Source: Datnioides undecimradiatus
Lineage: Eukaryota > Chordata > Actinopteri > Lobotiformes > Datnioididae
Reading direction: 5' to 3'
NCBI GenBank assembly: GCA_008933995.1
Contig: WARS01000028.1
Coordinates: 2,014,001 to 2,078,000 of the forward strand
DNA: 64,000 nucleotides
The position numbers and the translations under genes are program-made. Below the pieces are notes generated by a model. It made no database searches. It was not told the origin of the DNA and saw nothing but the letters and a program-made list of their open reading frames with translations. Positions within the stretch are counted from its first letter, which is position 1; each line of letters starts with the position of its first letter. This document shows, piece after piece, positions 14,501 through 24,678 of this stretch.

Positions 14501-14846
14501 CAATGCACCATGAAAATACTGAAATAGTATTAAATGTGCAGTCACATACAGAGATAGACATATTGAAGGAATATGGTCATCAGAGTGAGTTAATCAACAT
14601 TTAATGAGCAAGTGCAAGAAAAAGGTAAAAAAGACTTAAGTTCACTGGAAAGTTGTTTGTAACAATAATATGGACTTTATTTTTAGCTCTTATTTATTGT
14701 CAAGTGTCTCTGCTATCTAGAAAAGTGCTATATAAATTAAATGTATTATTATTAGAAGCTGCTTTGTATTTTAGATGCACATTCACAACAGGTGTGCAGG
14801 TAAAGTGGCATGAGATGAGATAAACCATTTCAGTCCCTCCAATAAG
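11565..14846. other. Region between the tspan8-like start and the first PYD exon
   Basis: No recognisable coding exon. Bases 11565 to about 11760 should contain the tetraspanin 5' UTR and promoter; no TATA box is evident. A stretch ending in a good splice donor (CTG then GTAAGT at about 12613) could be a 5' non-coding exon of PYD copy 1, but nothing independent supports it. The rest is A/T-rich unique-looking DNA. Confidence 0.5.
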
Positions 14847-14876
14847 AACTTCTCTTATTTTCAGCAGGGAGCCATA

Positions 14877-16852
14877 ATGGTGATATTTAAAGAAGAGTTC
14901 TTGAAAACCCTGGAGGACTTGGTAGAAAGTGAATATGACAAATTCAAGTGGTACCTGAAGCAGGATAACGTCCTGGAAGGATACTCGGGCATTTCAGCAG
15001 CTCGGCTGGAAAAGGCACAGAGGCAGAACACAGTGGATCTAATGGTACAAAAATATCAGGATCCTGGAGCGCTGAAGGTAACCTTGACGATTTTAGAGAA
15101 GATCGACAGGAATGATCTGGTGCAGCATTTACAAAGCTCCTGCTCAGGACTAAAAGGTAAGTTGTGGAAGGTAAAATATAAAGATCTGAAAGAAGCTTCA
15201 TTATATTTTAGCATGTCCATGAAGGACAACATGACAAGACTTAAAACAACTGAATTAAATTGACAGATGTGCTGAGCCAATCAAAGGGATCAATTATAGA
15301 GTTCAGTTAGGATTGCAAAATAACTGAACACGCTAACGAATCTGATATCACTTTCTCTTTCTTGTTAGCAAAGGTCAAATCTGCTGTTGCTTATTAGTTG
15401 TGAGTAAATTGATGAAAAGCCAAAATGAAACTTGGATGTTGTCTAATGAAAGAGCTCTATGCAGCTGATGTCTGTACTCAGGTCATATCTGTGGACCAAA
15501 CCTTTAATACATTTAAGTGTACCATGACTTTCAGTGTTTAGATTAAGAACCTACTGAAAAGTAAGTCTAAACAGACTTATTACGGCTGTTGTTTTATTGT
15601 GTTAGAAACATTCAATTTACATTTTGATAAAGACAGATCGGACCCTGTATCACTGTATCAGCAGATACCCAATGTTAAACAACTTGATTTGGGATCAGGG
15701 CCAAAAATCCAGGTAGCAGTTTGAAGATGTTTGCCCCTGATTCTTGAAAACATCACAAAGAGTTATTCTGCTAAACCCACTCAAGATATTTTTGTGTTCT
15801 GCTTACTTTTAGACCTCAAGAACCATCACTCTAAGAAGACCGAGCTGGGGGCTAAAATTAAACTGATGATCCAGGAGAGACAGATGAAGATCACTGAAAT
15901 CAAATGCTCAGCAGAAGTCAGCAGCAAGTCTGCAGACAGACACATTGCAGACAGTGAGAGGTTCTTTAGAGATTTGCTGCAGTCCGTCAAGAGAAGTCTG
16001 GCTAATGTCACTGAAGCCATTAACAAAAAGCAGAGAACAATGCAGAAAAAGTCGGAGAAATCAATCCAGCAGCTGGAACAGGAGATCTATGAGTTGACAA
16101 AGAGAAGCAATGAGATAGAACAGCTCTCATGTACTGAGGACCACCTCAACAGCCTGACTGCTATTCCAACCACCAAGGACTGGGCTAAATTCACCATTAC
16201 TGAACCATTTTATGAGAGAAGTATGGAGGAAGCTGTGAATCAACTGCATGATAAATTCAGCAAGGGGAAAGAGAAACTGATTGCAATGGCCAAGCTGAAC
16301 AGCATCAAAGAGTTTGCAAAAGATGTGACTCTAGATCCTGATACGGCAAACCCCTTCCTCATTTTGTCTGAAGACAGGAAACAAGTGTACTGTGGTGATG
16401 TTAAGCGAAACCTCCCAGACAACCCAAAAAGATTTAATACTGTTGCGAATATCTTGGGAAGGCAGAACTTTTCCTCAGGAAGATTTTACTATGAGGTTGT
16501 GGTTAAAGGAAAGATTTCTTGGGATTTGGGTGTTGTCAAAGAGTCAGTCGTCAGAAAGGGGTCAATCAAAGCAAGTCCGGAGAATGGCTACTGGACGATA
16601 TGTTTAAGGGAAGGTGATAAGCTTAAAGCTTCTTCTGTCTATCTCGCTGTAAAATGTCTGCCAAAAAAGGTGGGCGTGTTTGTGGATTATGAAAATGGTT
16701 TAGTCTCCTTTTATGACGTGGATTCTGCAGACCTTATCCACAGCTTTACTGACTGTCTCTTCACTGAGAACCTTTACCCATTTTTCAGTCCCAGTAGTCA
16801 TTATGGGGGTAAAAACTCCTCCCCTTTAATCATCTCTCCAGTAAATTTTTAA
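14877..16852 (+). CDS. PYD / TRIM-type coiled coil / B30.2 protein, 439 aa (cluster copy 1)
   Basis: Two coding exons, 14877-15156 and 15813-16852, joined in phase 1 (donor AAAG then GTAAGT; acceptor ACTTTTAG). Residues 1-93 form a whole pyrin domain, a death-fold module that recruits ASC-like adaptors, with the family marks EEFLKTLEDL, DKFKWYL, TVDLMVQKY and GALKVTLTIL. Residues about 100-225 are a long amphipathic helix like the TRIM/finTRIM coiled coil, ending in the typical EIEQLSCTEDHLNSL. Residues about 255-435 are PRY-SPRY (DVTLDPDTANPFLILSED, FYYEV, GYWTI, VGVFVDYENGLVSFYDVD). There is no RING, B-box, NACHT or LRR, so the order is that of mammalian pyrin without its B-box. The start follows a strong acceptor (TTTTCAGCAG) used again in copy 3. 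The frame is intact, so it is probably functional. Role inferred: cytosolic innate immune sensor or regulator. The gene name is unknown to me. Confidence 0.85.
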
Positions 16853-18240
16853 ATTTGATCAATCATCTCTTTGAAACTGATTTTAAAATTTAACATACAT
16901 CACAAATGAAAGTCATCAGCATAATTTTTGTATTGCCGTTTGGTTTTAGTTCAACTAGATAGTGCCACTTTCTCTTTGACAACATGAATATACAGATGTG
17001 CTGCGTCCCTCTGCTCCCTACCACAGTCTACCAAGCAACAAATTTGTTGCTATGTGCCCTGGATAAGTGTCGTATGTATTGCCCTGTATGGCTTAAGTGG
17101 TAGTGTTTAAATCCCCCGCAGGTCTTTGTAGGCTTTCAGTTTAGCTTGTATTGTTCTGCTCAAAAGTCCTGTCCCGGGTCTTTAATGGTTTTTACAATGA
17201 CCTTGCAGACTCAGAGAGTGGATCTGAGAAAGCAAGCCAACCAAGAACAATGGAAGGGGGTTGCACTATGGCCCAAACATTAATGATCAGACAAATAAAA
17301 TTCAAATAAGGTGTGAGGAAATCAACACGTAAAACAGGTTTATTTTTACAAGTTTTATGAGCTGACAGAAAGCAGTTCCCGGATGATACTCGGTTATAAA
17401 CAGGCAGAGCATCGCTACACTTCCGTTCAAAACATTTGATCAACATCAGACCAATAATACAAAGAATAGTATGTTTATTAGTCTGTTTTGGGTAAATGTG
17501 TGTTCTTCATCATAGGTTATCCTGAGGCCCGTGTGAATGCTTCAAGCCCATAGCAGGTCTTAATACCTGTGTCAGACAATCTAATCTTAATCTCTACTGT
17601 GCTCCAATGGTTCTATGGTTCCTGTCTTTGTAGATTCTCGTTGTCTTGGCTGTTATGTGTGAAATTCAATAAATAAATATTTGCTATTAAAAATTGGCTT
17701 GACATAATCTGACCTGTTCAGTTGGGTAATGATAAACGATGGTGATATGAATCAAGATATTACTTAAAACGTTGAACTAACAAGAGGTTGGTTAGATTAA
17801 TAAAACTGATCTTGCTCCCTAATGGGAGCTGGAGAGAATGAGTTTTAAATGGTTTTCAAAAAAGCAATATTTTCCAACAAATTATCATATAAGATGCCTC
17901 CATCTGCCTTACAACTTTACCCATGTTCTATTCTGTAAGACAAGAAAGGAAATTAAAGCTGTAACATGTCAAGCATTACGTTACTCAATAATGCTCAAAG
18001 GTGACAGAGGCAGGAAGACGAGCAAAACTGAAAGACACCTTCTAGATCAGTGGTTAGTCTGTTAAAATTCACGAGAAGCTTCGTGTCTAACCTTGCAGGA
18101 GGGAAGTCAGACCTTTCTCTGCTCAAAAGGATGCACTGTGGTTTTGACAATGCACTTTTGCTGACACTTTTGACCACAAAATGTAGACACAGACATTTGT
18201 TTTTGAGCTTTTGCCTCTGAAGCAGATAGTAATAATAATC
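16853..18240 (+). other. 3' flank of PYD copy 1 and 5' flank of copy 2
   Basis: Bases 16853 to about 17690 are the likely 3' UTR of copy 1. Bases about 17840-18230 align by eye with the upstream flanks of later copies: the AACAAATTATCATAT motif near 17876 recurs near 19457 and 24095, and GTTAAAATTCAC near 18061 recurs near 24153. They therefore belong to the duplicated unit. No coding exon seen. Confidence 0.55.
17669..17678 (+). promoter_or_regulatory. Probable polyadenylation signals of PYD copy 1
   Basis: Two overlapping AATAAA hexamers lie about 820 bases past the stop codon. The sequence around them (including GTTCAGTTGGGTAAT downstream) recurs after copy 2, where an AATAAA occurs at 19279-19284. 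This suggests a shared gene 3' end. Confidence 0.5.
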
Positions 18241-18250
18241 AATAGCCATA

Positions 18251-18960
18251 ATGGTGATATTTAAAGAAGAGCTCTTGAAAACCCTGGGGAACTTAGTAGA
18301 AAGTGAATATGAAAAATTCAAGTGGTACCTGAAGGAGGATAGGAAGGAGGATCGCCCCAAAAATATTTTGCTACAGAGGTGGCTTGGTCTGGGGACGTGT
18401 TTTCAGCAGCTTTGTGCAGCACAGATACTATTGAATGATACTTGTCACTTTGCTCATGAGGGTGATTTCTAGTAGAACTGTAATCATATGACATACTGCA
18501 TGTTAACACATTAGATTAGAAAAGCTGTTCTGCAAGACTGACTTTATGTGTGCTTTGTCTTGTTTAGCCCTGAAGACACATAGTTTTGATGCTCCTGTCA
18601 ATCACCCACTGAACCTTAAGCCACTTGACTCTGGTGAAAAAACTGAAAGACAAGAAAGAAAAAGCTGAAGAGTGTCCAGCAGTTTGCAGTGGATGTGACT
18701 CTGGATCCTGATACAGCACGCCCACATCTCATCTTGTCAGGTGAATTGAAAGAAGTCTGTCATAGTGATGTGAGGAAAAAACATCCATACAACCCCAAGA
18801 GATTTAAGAGATGTGTTAATGTCTTGAGGAAGCAAAGTTTCTCCTCAGGAAAGTTTTACTATGCGGTTCCGGTTAAAGGGAGGCACACACTAACACATGT
18901 TTTGACTTATTGTGGTTGGATTGTAGAAGATAAGAGATCATTAATCTCTGCTGTACTTTA
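18251..18960 (+). pseudogene. Broken PYD-B30.2 gene (cluster copy 2)
   Basis: It starts like copy 3 (ATGGTGATATTTAAAGAAGA) but the exon runs only to about 18345. There it jumps straight into sequence matching the intron of copy 3 from about 21625, so the last two thirds of the PYD exon, its donor and the first part of the intron are gone. The acceptor before the ATG is also lost: TTTTCAGCAGGGAGCC is replaced by unrelated sequence. The second exon begins at about 18570, nearly identical to copy 3 at 21838, then has a frameshift in an A-rich run near 18660. It loses homology within the SPRY domain at about 18885. Four separate lesions make a functional product unlikely. The near-identical intron sequence shows it is a recent duplicate of copy 3 or its parent. 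Confidence 0.85.
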
Positions 18961-19168
18961 GAAAAAACAACTGCACACAATGTGACACTTGATTAGGCAT
19001 TCTTATCTCCAACAAGATAAGCATGTCAAATAAAGAGTCCCAACATTTGTGCCCAAACTCAAAAAGAGGTGTAATACATGTTTTTTTCTGTTCATTGCTA
19101 ATTAATCATCGCCAGTGCTCTCCAACCACTGGACAACTTTGGTTTTTGCTGAACTTTAACCTTCTACC
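18960..19168 (+). repeat. Duplicated non-coding block, copy A
   Basis: Matches 20495-20720 at high identity by eye; both contain GCACACAATGTGACACTT, GATAAGCATGTCAAATAAAG and GTAATACATG. It lies directly downstream of pseudogene copy 2. Confidence 0.8.
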
Positions 19169-19804
19169 TTATGTTATTTACTGTACTGCAATTCTTGCAT
19201 CACTTCTGTTGGATATAGCGGCCACAGTTTTTTGTTATATATTGTTGCTGTTGTGTTTGGTGGTTTTGTGCAAAACTCAATAAAAAACAGATCACCATGT
19301 TCAGTTGGGTAATAACGCTATATGATGTTGATATCGATGATAAATTTGCCTGACCTGCAACCAGAGATGGGGAAATGTGCTTTGTGGATGACTCAAGAAT
19401 ACATCAACAGGGGGGATTACAAGTATAGATATTGTTCACTGGTTAAACGGTCAAATGTTTTCAACAAATCATCATATTAAGTGCATTCAGATATGATTTT
19501 ATTTCCGTTAACCTTGTCCATGTGTCACTCTTACCTTTTAGGTGGATGCAAACTTGCAAATTTAATGCCTATAAAGTTTACCTCTGTTTTACATGAAATA
19601 CAGGTTCCTAACAATGCTGAAAAAATGACTGGCAGGAAGACGTGAGTAAACTCTAATGTGGCTTTGTATATACATGATTAGTTGCACACAGTTAGCCTCA
19701 CATCCACCGAGAGAGTACTCCCAGCTCCACCTTTTATAACCATTTAAGGATGAGATGTAGATATAGACATCTGATTGGTTATGAACTGTACTGAGTCCAG
19801 AGTC

Positions 19805-20108
19805 CACCTTCATGAGGAACCTAAGATTCATGACAAGAGAGAATAAGTAGGGGTTTGCTTGTGCAAAAACCAAATACGACGAGAAGTCATTGCTTGTGAA
19901 AAACACAAGCTAGTTTTTAAGGGGGGTGGCGAATAAGGAAATGTAACAGGAAGAAGAGCAAGAAGGAAGAGACAGACAAGTCTGACAGCCACAATCTTTA
20001 TCAGAAAACTTATAGGCAACTTTTCATAGAATATACCCTGTGTCAGACTATTTTAATGGGACTGTTCATCTTTCCATATTAGAAGACCTGTGGGCTAAAT
20101 TCTGCTTG
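19805..20108 (+). promoter_or_regulatory. Probable promoter and non-coding first exon of PYD copy 3
   Basis: This stretch aligns by eye with 24453-24678 upstream of copy 4 (shared TGAGGAAC, CTTGTGAAA, GAAGAGCAAG-like runs). Both end in the same splice donor, GCTTG then GTGAGTTGA (GT at 20109-20110). The donor sits about 1.1 kb before the PYD exon, whose acceptor lies just before its ATG, so an upstream non-coding exon is required. The exact transcription start is not visible. Confidence 0.5.
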
Positions 20109-20494
20109 GTGAGTTGAATTTAAGCAGATTATAAATCACATTTTTGCAATCAAGTACTTCATGTTTGGAATGACAGGAAATCCTTCTATAGTGGCGGTCT
20201 TCAAAGTCTTCACAGGACAATACTTTTTAAGTATTAACTCTTCAAGTATGTCCACATTCTTTATCATTATTATCAAAATATACACGTTGTTTAGGTCTGT
20301 GGCAATTTCTTTTTTATCTGCAAACAAAATTCAAAGGGAAACCAGAAAATGAAAAGAGATCATGGTAAAATGAAGTATCATTTGGTAGCTCAACTCAACT
20401 ACAAAGGATTATCAGTCCATAATTAAAGTGGTAAAAAAAGATTGGATAACTAACCATTTCCCTCTCTGAACAATTTTGAGATGCAGTTTTTACT

Positions 20495-20720
20495 TTAGAA
20501 AAAACTGCACACAATGTGACACTTTATTAGGCATGCTTGTCTCCAACAACAAGATAAGCATGTCAAATAAAGAGTACTAACATTTGTGCCCAAACTCCAA
20601 AAGAGGTGTAATACATGCATTTTTTCTGTTCATCATTGCTAATTAATCATTGCCAGTGCTCGCCAACCACTGGACAACTTTGATTTCTGCTTTCTGACCT
20701 TGAACCTTCTACCTTGTGTT
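20495..20720 (+). repeat. Duplicated non-coding block, copy B
   Basis: Second copy of the block at 18960-19168. It lies in the leader intron of copy 3, while copy A lies downstream of copy 2, so it marks an unequal exchange or segmental duplication within the cluster. Confidence 0.8.
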
Positions 20721-21217
20721 CAAGACACAAAACACTCACCACATGTCCAGAAACACAACCCCATATGAGTACTAATGTCTTTCAGTGCCTTCCATGTTAC
20801 CATGTTCACCATATCAACTTTATCAGGTAATATTGTCAACATAGCAACGTACGCCATCTACCTAATGACCAAACAAATCACCAAAGAAAAAAATCATACC
20901 AATCAAAACTTGTTATTCCTTAGTTTGTATACCATACTGTGTATCTTGGTCCCTTACGGAGAATTAAAATATTCAACTTGGTTTTTGATTCTCTCGAGTT
21001 TGAATTCACAAATTTCAAGTAGCTTTGGACGATGTAATCTCACGTAATGTAATCATATGTGGACTGTCACAGTAAAAAAGACTGAAACAATGAAAATGTG
21101 AAAATTTTGGTGATCTATTTTTCAGGCGGTATGTGATTTGAATTTAAGATACACATTTATTACAGCTACACTTAGGAAAGTGGCTTTAACTTCTCTTATT
21201 TTCAGCAGGGAGCCATA

Positions 21218-23159
21218 ATGGTGATATTTAAAGAAGAGCTCTTGAAAACTCTGGAGAACTTGGTAGAAAGTGAATATGACAAATTCAAGTGGTACCTGAA
21301 GGAGGATAACGTCCTGGAAGGATACTCGGGCATTTCAGCAGCTCAGCTGGAAAAGGCACAGAGGCAGAACACAGTGGATCTAATGGTACAAAAATATCAG
21401 GATCCTGGAGCGCTGAAGGTAACCTTGATGATTTTAGAGAAGATCCACAGGAATGATCTGGTGCAGCGTTTACAAAGCTCCTGCTCAGGATTAAAAAGTA
21501 AGTTGGGGGAAGGTAAAAAACAGAAACTCCTGTCAGTGCAGGTTAAATTTCCTCAGTCACATTATCTGATCCACACCCAGGTTACACCAAACATCTAAGA
21601 GTAAAACCTATCACAGTCACGTCTCCCCAAAAATATTTTGCTACAGAGGTGGCTTGGTCTGGGGACGTGTTTTCAGCAGCTTTGTGCAGCACAGATACTA
21701 TTGAATGATACCTGTCACTTTGCTCATGAGGGTGATTTCTAGCAAAATTGTAATCATATGACGTACTGCATGTTAACACATTAGATTAGAAAAGCTGTTC
21801 TGCAAGACTGACTTTATGTGTGCTTTGCCTTGTTTAGCCCTGAAGACACATAGTTTTGATGCTCCTGTCAATCACCCACTGAACCTTAAGCCACTCGACA
21901 CTGGTTATCAAACAGGAGAACGCGAAGGGAAAAGGGCTGAGCTGAAGAGTGTCCAGCAGTTTGCAGTGGATGTGACTCTGGATCCTGATACAGCACATCC
22001 TGCTCTCGTCCTCTCAGATGATGGGAAACAAGTGCATCATGGTGATGTGAGGAAGAAACTCCCATACAACCCAAAGAGGTTTAAGACATGTGTTAGTGTC
22101 TTAGGAAAGCAGAGTTTCTCTTCAGGAAAGTTTTACTATGAGGTTCAGGTTAAAGGGAAGCCTGCCTGGACCTTAGGAGTGGCCAGTGAGTTGAGTGAAA
22201 GGAAGGGAGATATCACAGTGAGTCCCGAAGATGGTTATTGGACAATATGGTTGAGGAATGGAAACCAGTATAAGGTTAATGATAACCCAGCAGTGTGTCT
22301 ACCTCTGAAGTCACATCCTCAGAGGGTGGGAGTGTTTGTGGATTACGAGGGGGGTGTGGTCTCCTTTTATGATGTTGATACAACAGAACATCTCTATTCA
22401 TTTACCGACTGCTCCTTCACTGGGCACCTCTTTCCATATTTTAGTCCCTGTACTAATGACAATGGTACAAACTCAGCCCCCCTCCTCATTTCTCCAGTCA
22501 ACCTCTCACTGAACATTAAGACCAGTGACTCTGATGATCAAAAAGAAGAATATGAAATGAGAAAAGCTAAGCTACAGAGTGTCCAGCAGTTTGCAGTGGA
22601 TGTGACTCTTGATCCTGATACGGCACATCCACATCTCATCTTGTCTGATGACTTGAAACAGGTCCATCACGGCGATGTGAGGGAGAAACTCCCATTCAAC
22701 CCCAAAAGGTTTAAGAGATGTGTTAATGTCTTAGGAAAGCAGAGTTTCTCTTCGGGAAAATTTTACTATGAGGTTCAGGTTAAAGGTAAGCCTGCCTGGA
22801 CGTTAGGAGTGGCCAGTGAGTTGATTGATAGGAAAGGAGATATCACACTGAGTCCTGAAGATGGTTTTTGGGCAATAGGGTTGAGAAACGGAAACAAGCA
22901 TAAAGCTCTCAATGGACCATCAGTGTATCTCTGTCTGAGGTCGCGCCCTCAGAGAGTGGGGGTGTTTGTAGATTATGAGGAGGGTCTGGTGTCTTTTTTT
23001 GATGCTGACAGTGCAGATCTTATTTACTCATTCACTGACTGCTCCTTCACAGATAACATCTATCCATTCTTTAGTCCCTGTACTAATGATAGTGGCACAA
23101 ACTCCGCGCCCCTCATCATTTCTCCAGTCAATCACCCACTGAGCCTTAAGGCACATTAG
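21218..23159 (+). CDS. PYD protein with two tandem B30.2 domains, 533 aa (cluster copy 3)
   Basis: Two coding exons, 21218-21497 and 21838-23159, joined in phase 1 (donor AAAA then GTAAGT; acceptor TTGTTTAG). Residues 1-93 are a complete pyrin domain, 92% identical to copy 1 by hand count. After a short linker come two full PRY-SPRY domains, at about residues 130-313 and 342-525, both inside the same exon. Each has the LDPDTAHP PRY core, SFSSGKFYYEVQVKGK, PAWTLGVASEL, a W-I strand, RVGVFVDYE and a FSPCTND..TNSAPL.ISPVN end. The two domains differ most in the loop after the W-I strand and are nearly identical elsewhere. No coiled coil, B-box, NACHT or LRR is present. The frame is open throughout. 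Known biology: PYD recruits inflammasome adaptors and B30.2 binds ligands. A dual-headed sensor or decoy is my inference. Confidence 0.85.
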
Positions 23160-23655
23160 AGTTGTGATCAACAGCAGAACAACAAAGAAAAGGGGCTGAG
23201 CTAAAGAGTGTCCAGCAGTTTGCAATGGATGTGACTCTGGATCCTGATACAGCACATGAGGTTTAAGACATGTGTTAATGTCTTGGGGAAGCAAAGTTTC
23301 TCCTCAGAAGGATTTTACTACGAGGTTCAGGTTAAAGGGAAGAGTGTCTGGGACATAGGAGACAGAAAGGGAGATATCACAGTGAGTGCTGAAGGTGATT
23401 TCACAAGTATGAGGCTAAGAATGAGGCTAATGATAATTCAACACTGTATCTCTCACATCCTCAGAAGGTGGGGGTTTTGGCAGATTATGATGGGGGTCTG
23501 GTCTCCTTTAATGATGTTGATATCGTAGAACTTCTCTACTACTACACTGACTGCTCCTTCAGTGGGAACTCCTTCCATTCTTCAGTCCCTATACTAATAA
23601 CAATGGTAGAAACACTACTGCCTTGATCATATGTCCTGCCAGCCACAACAACTAA
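23160..23655 (+). pseudogene. Third, decayed B30.2 module behind copy 3
   Basis: It begins one repeat period after the second B30.2 (GTCCAGCAGT at 21951, 22581 and 23210, spacing 630 and 629). The preceding frame ends at the stop at 23159. An internal deletion just after LDPDTAH removes roughly 75-100 bases of PRY, and frameshifts follow. Recognisable remnants include a SFSS..FYYEVQVKGK-like stretch, RKGDITVS and a degenerate SPRY end with CTNDN-like sequence near 23600. It is not translated as part of copy 3. Confidence 0.85.
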
Positions 23656-23770
23656 ACATACTTGCAGGTGTTTTCAGTTATTATAGTCCATGGGACTTTT
23701 AATCTTGTAGAAGTAAAAGTCAAAATTGGCAAGAGTTGTCACTAAGTCTATCAACAGTATGTGCAAGTAT

Positions 23771-23776
23771 AATAAA
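23771..23776 (+). promoter_or_regulatory. Probable polyadenylation signal of PYD copy 3
   Basis: AATAAA about 610 bases past the stop codon, after the dead third B30.2 module, which would then form most of the 3' UTR. Usage inferred. Confidence 0.4.
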
Positions 23777-24452
23777 AGATTGTATTGTCTCAAGTACCAT
23801 CTGTCCACTTATGGTCTGTTTTTTGTATGTCATATTTAATGGGGAAGAACATTCTTTGTAAGTCAACTTCTATGCAACACGAAAAGGGGGAGTTGTCAAT
23901 GAACTACAGTCTGTAGATGTCAATACAGACCTTAGAAGAGGACTGTTGGAGTGTGTCATATGGGTGACTTTCCTTGAAGATATGGCCAATGGTAAAAACT
24001 TGTATACACTGTATTTTATGTTGTATAGCAATGCAATGTTAATAAATGTCATCCTGTAAATATTTTCAAATACACTTAAGATGGTCAGGTTAACAACAAA
24101 TCATCATATCAAGTGTGCTTATGATAGGATTTATGATATGTGGTTAGTCTCTGTTAAAATTCACATGAAAAGTCTTGAGTCTGACAATCAGAGCGGGAAG
24201 TCAGACCTTTTCCTGCACATGATCAGTATGTGTTGTGGTTTTTACATTGCACTGTAGCTGACACTTTGACACTCCTGTATGACCTTTCAAGGATAAAATA
24301 TAGACAGTAATAATGTTAAGTCACATCTATTTTGGCAGATAAAGATATACTTGTATAACCTAAGCGGAGTGATAATCGTTCAACAGAGGTATGAATGTTT
24401 TCATTTCTTTATGAGCTGGTCTGATTCTTTGGGGCCTGTGGTCACGTGGAGT

Positions 24453-24678
24453 CCACCTCAATGAGGAACATGACATGTTGCTTGTACAAAACCAAAAGAT
24501 GAGAAGTAGTGGCTTGTGAAAGACGCAAGTAAGATTCTCAAGCAGGTGGCTAGACTGGAAATTTAAAAGAAAGAGAAGTTGAGGAAAACACATTCAACTG
24601 TGTTTGAAGAAACATCACAAACAACGTCGGGAAACTCATCTTTCTAAACTTTAAAAACTCGGTGCTGAATTCAGCTTG
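24453..24678 (+). promoter_or_regulatory. Probable promoter and non-coding first exon of PYD copy 4
   Basis: Aligns with 19805-20108 and ends in the same donor (GCTTG then GTGAGTTGA, GT at 24679-24680), about 700 bases before the copy 4 PYD exon. Conservation across two copies while surrounding DNA has drifted is the main support. Confidence 0.5.

Larger units (their letters stand above)
19169..21190 (+). other. 5' flank and leader region of PYD copy 3
   Basis: No coding exon recognised. It contains the AATAAA at 19279-19284 closing the copy 2 unit, the conserved leader exon region ending at 20108, the second copy of the duplicated block (20495-20720) and A/T-rich filler up to the PYD exon acceptor near 21208. 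Confidence 0.5.

Noticed and set aside
15731-15812. Upstream in-frame ATG that would make the copy 1 coiled-coil/B30.2 exon a stand-alone gene
   Set aside because: The acceptor ACTTTTAG at 15812 joins in phase with the PYD exon, matching the two-exon plan of copies 3 and 4, so bases before 15813 are intron.
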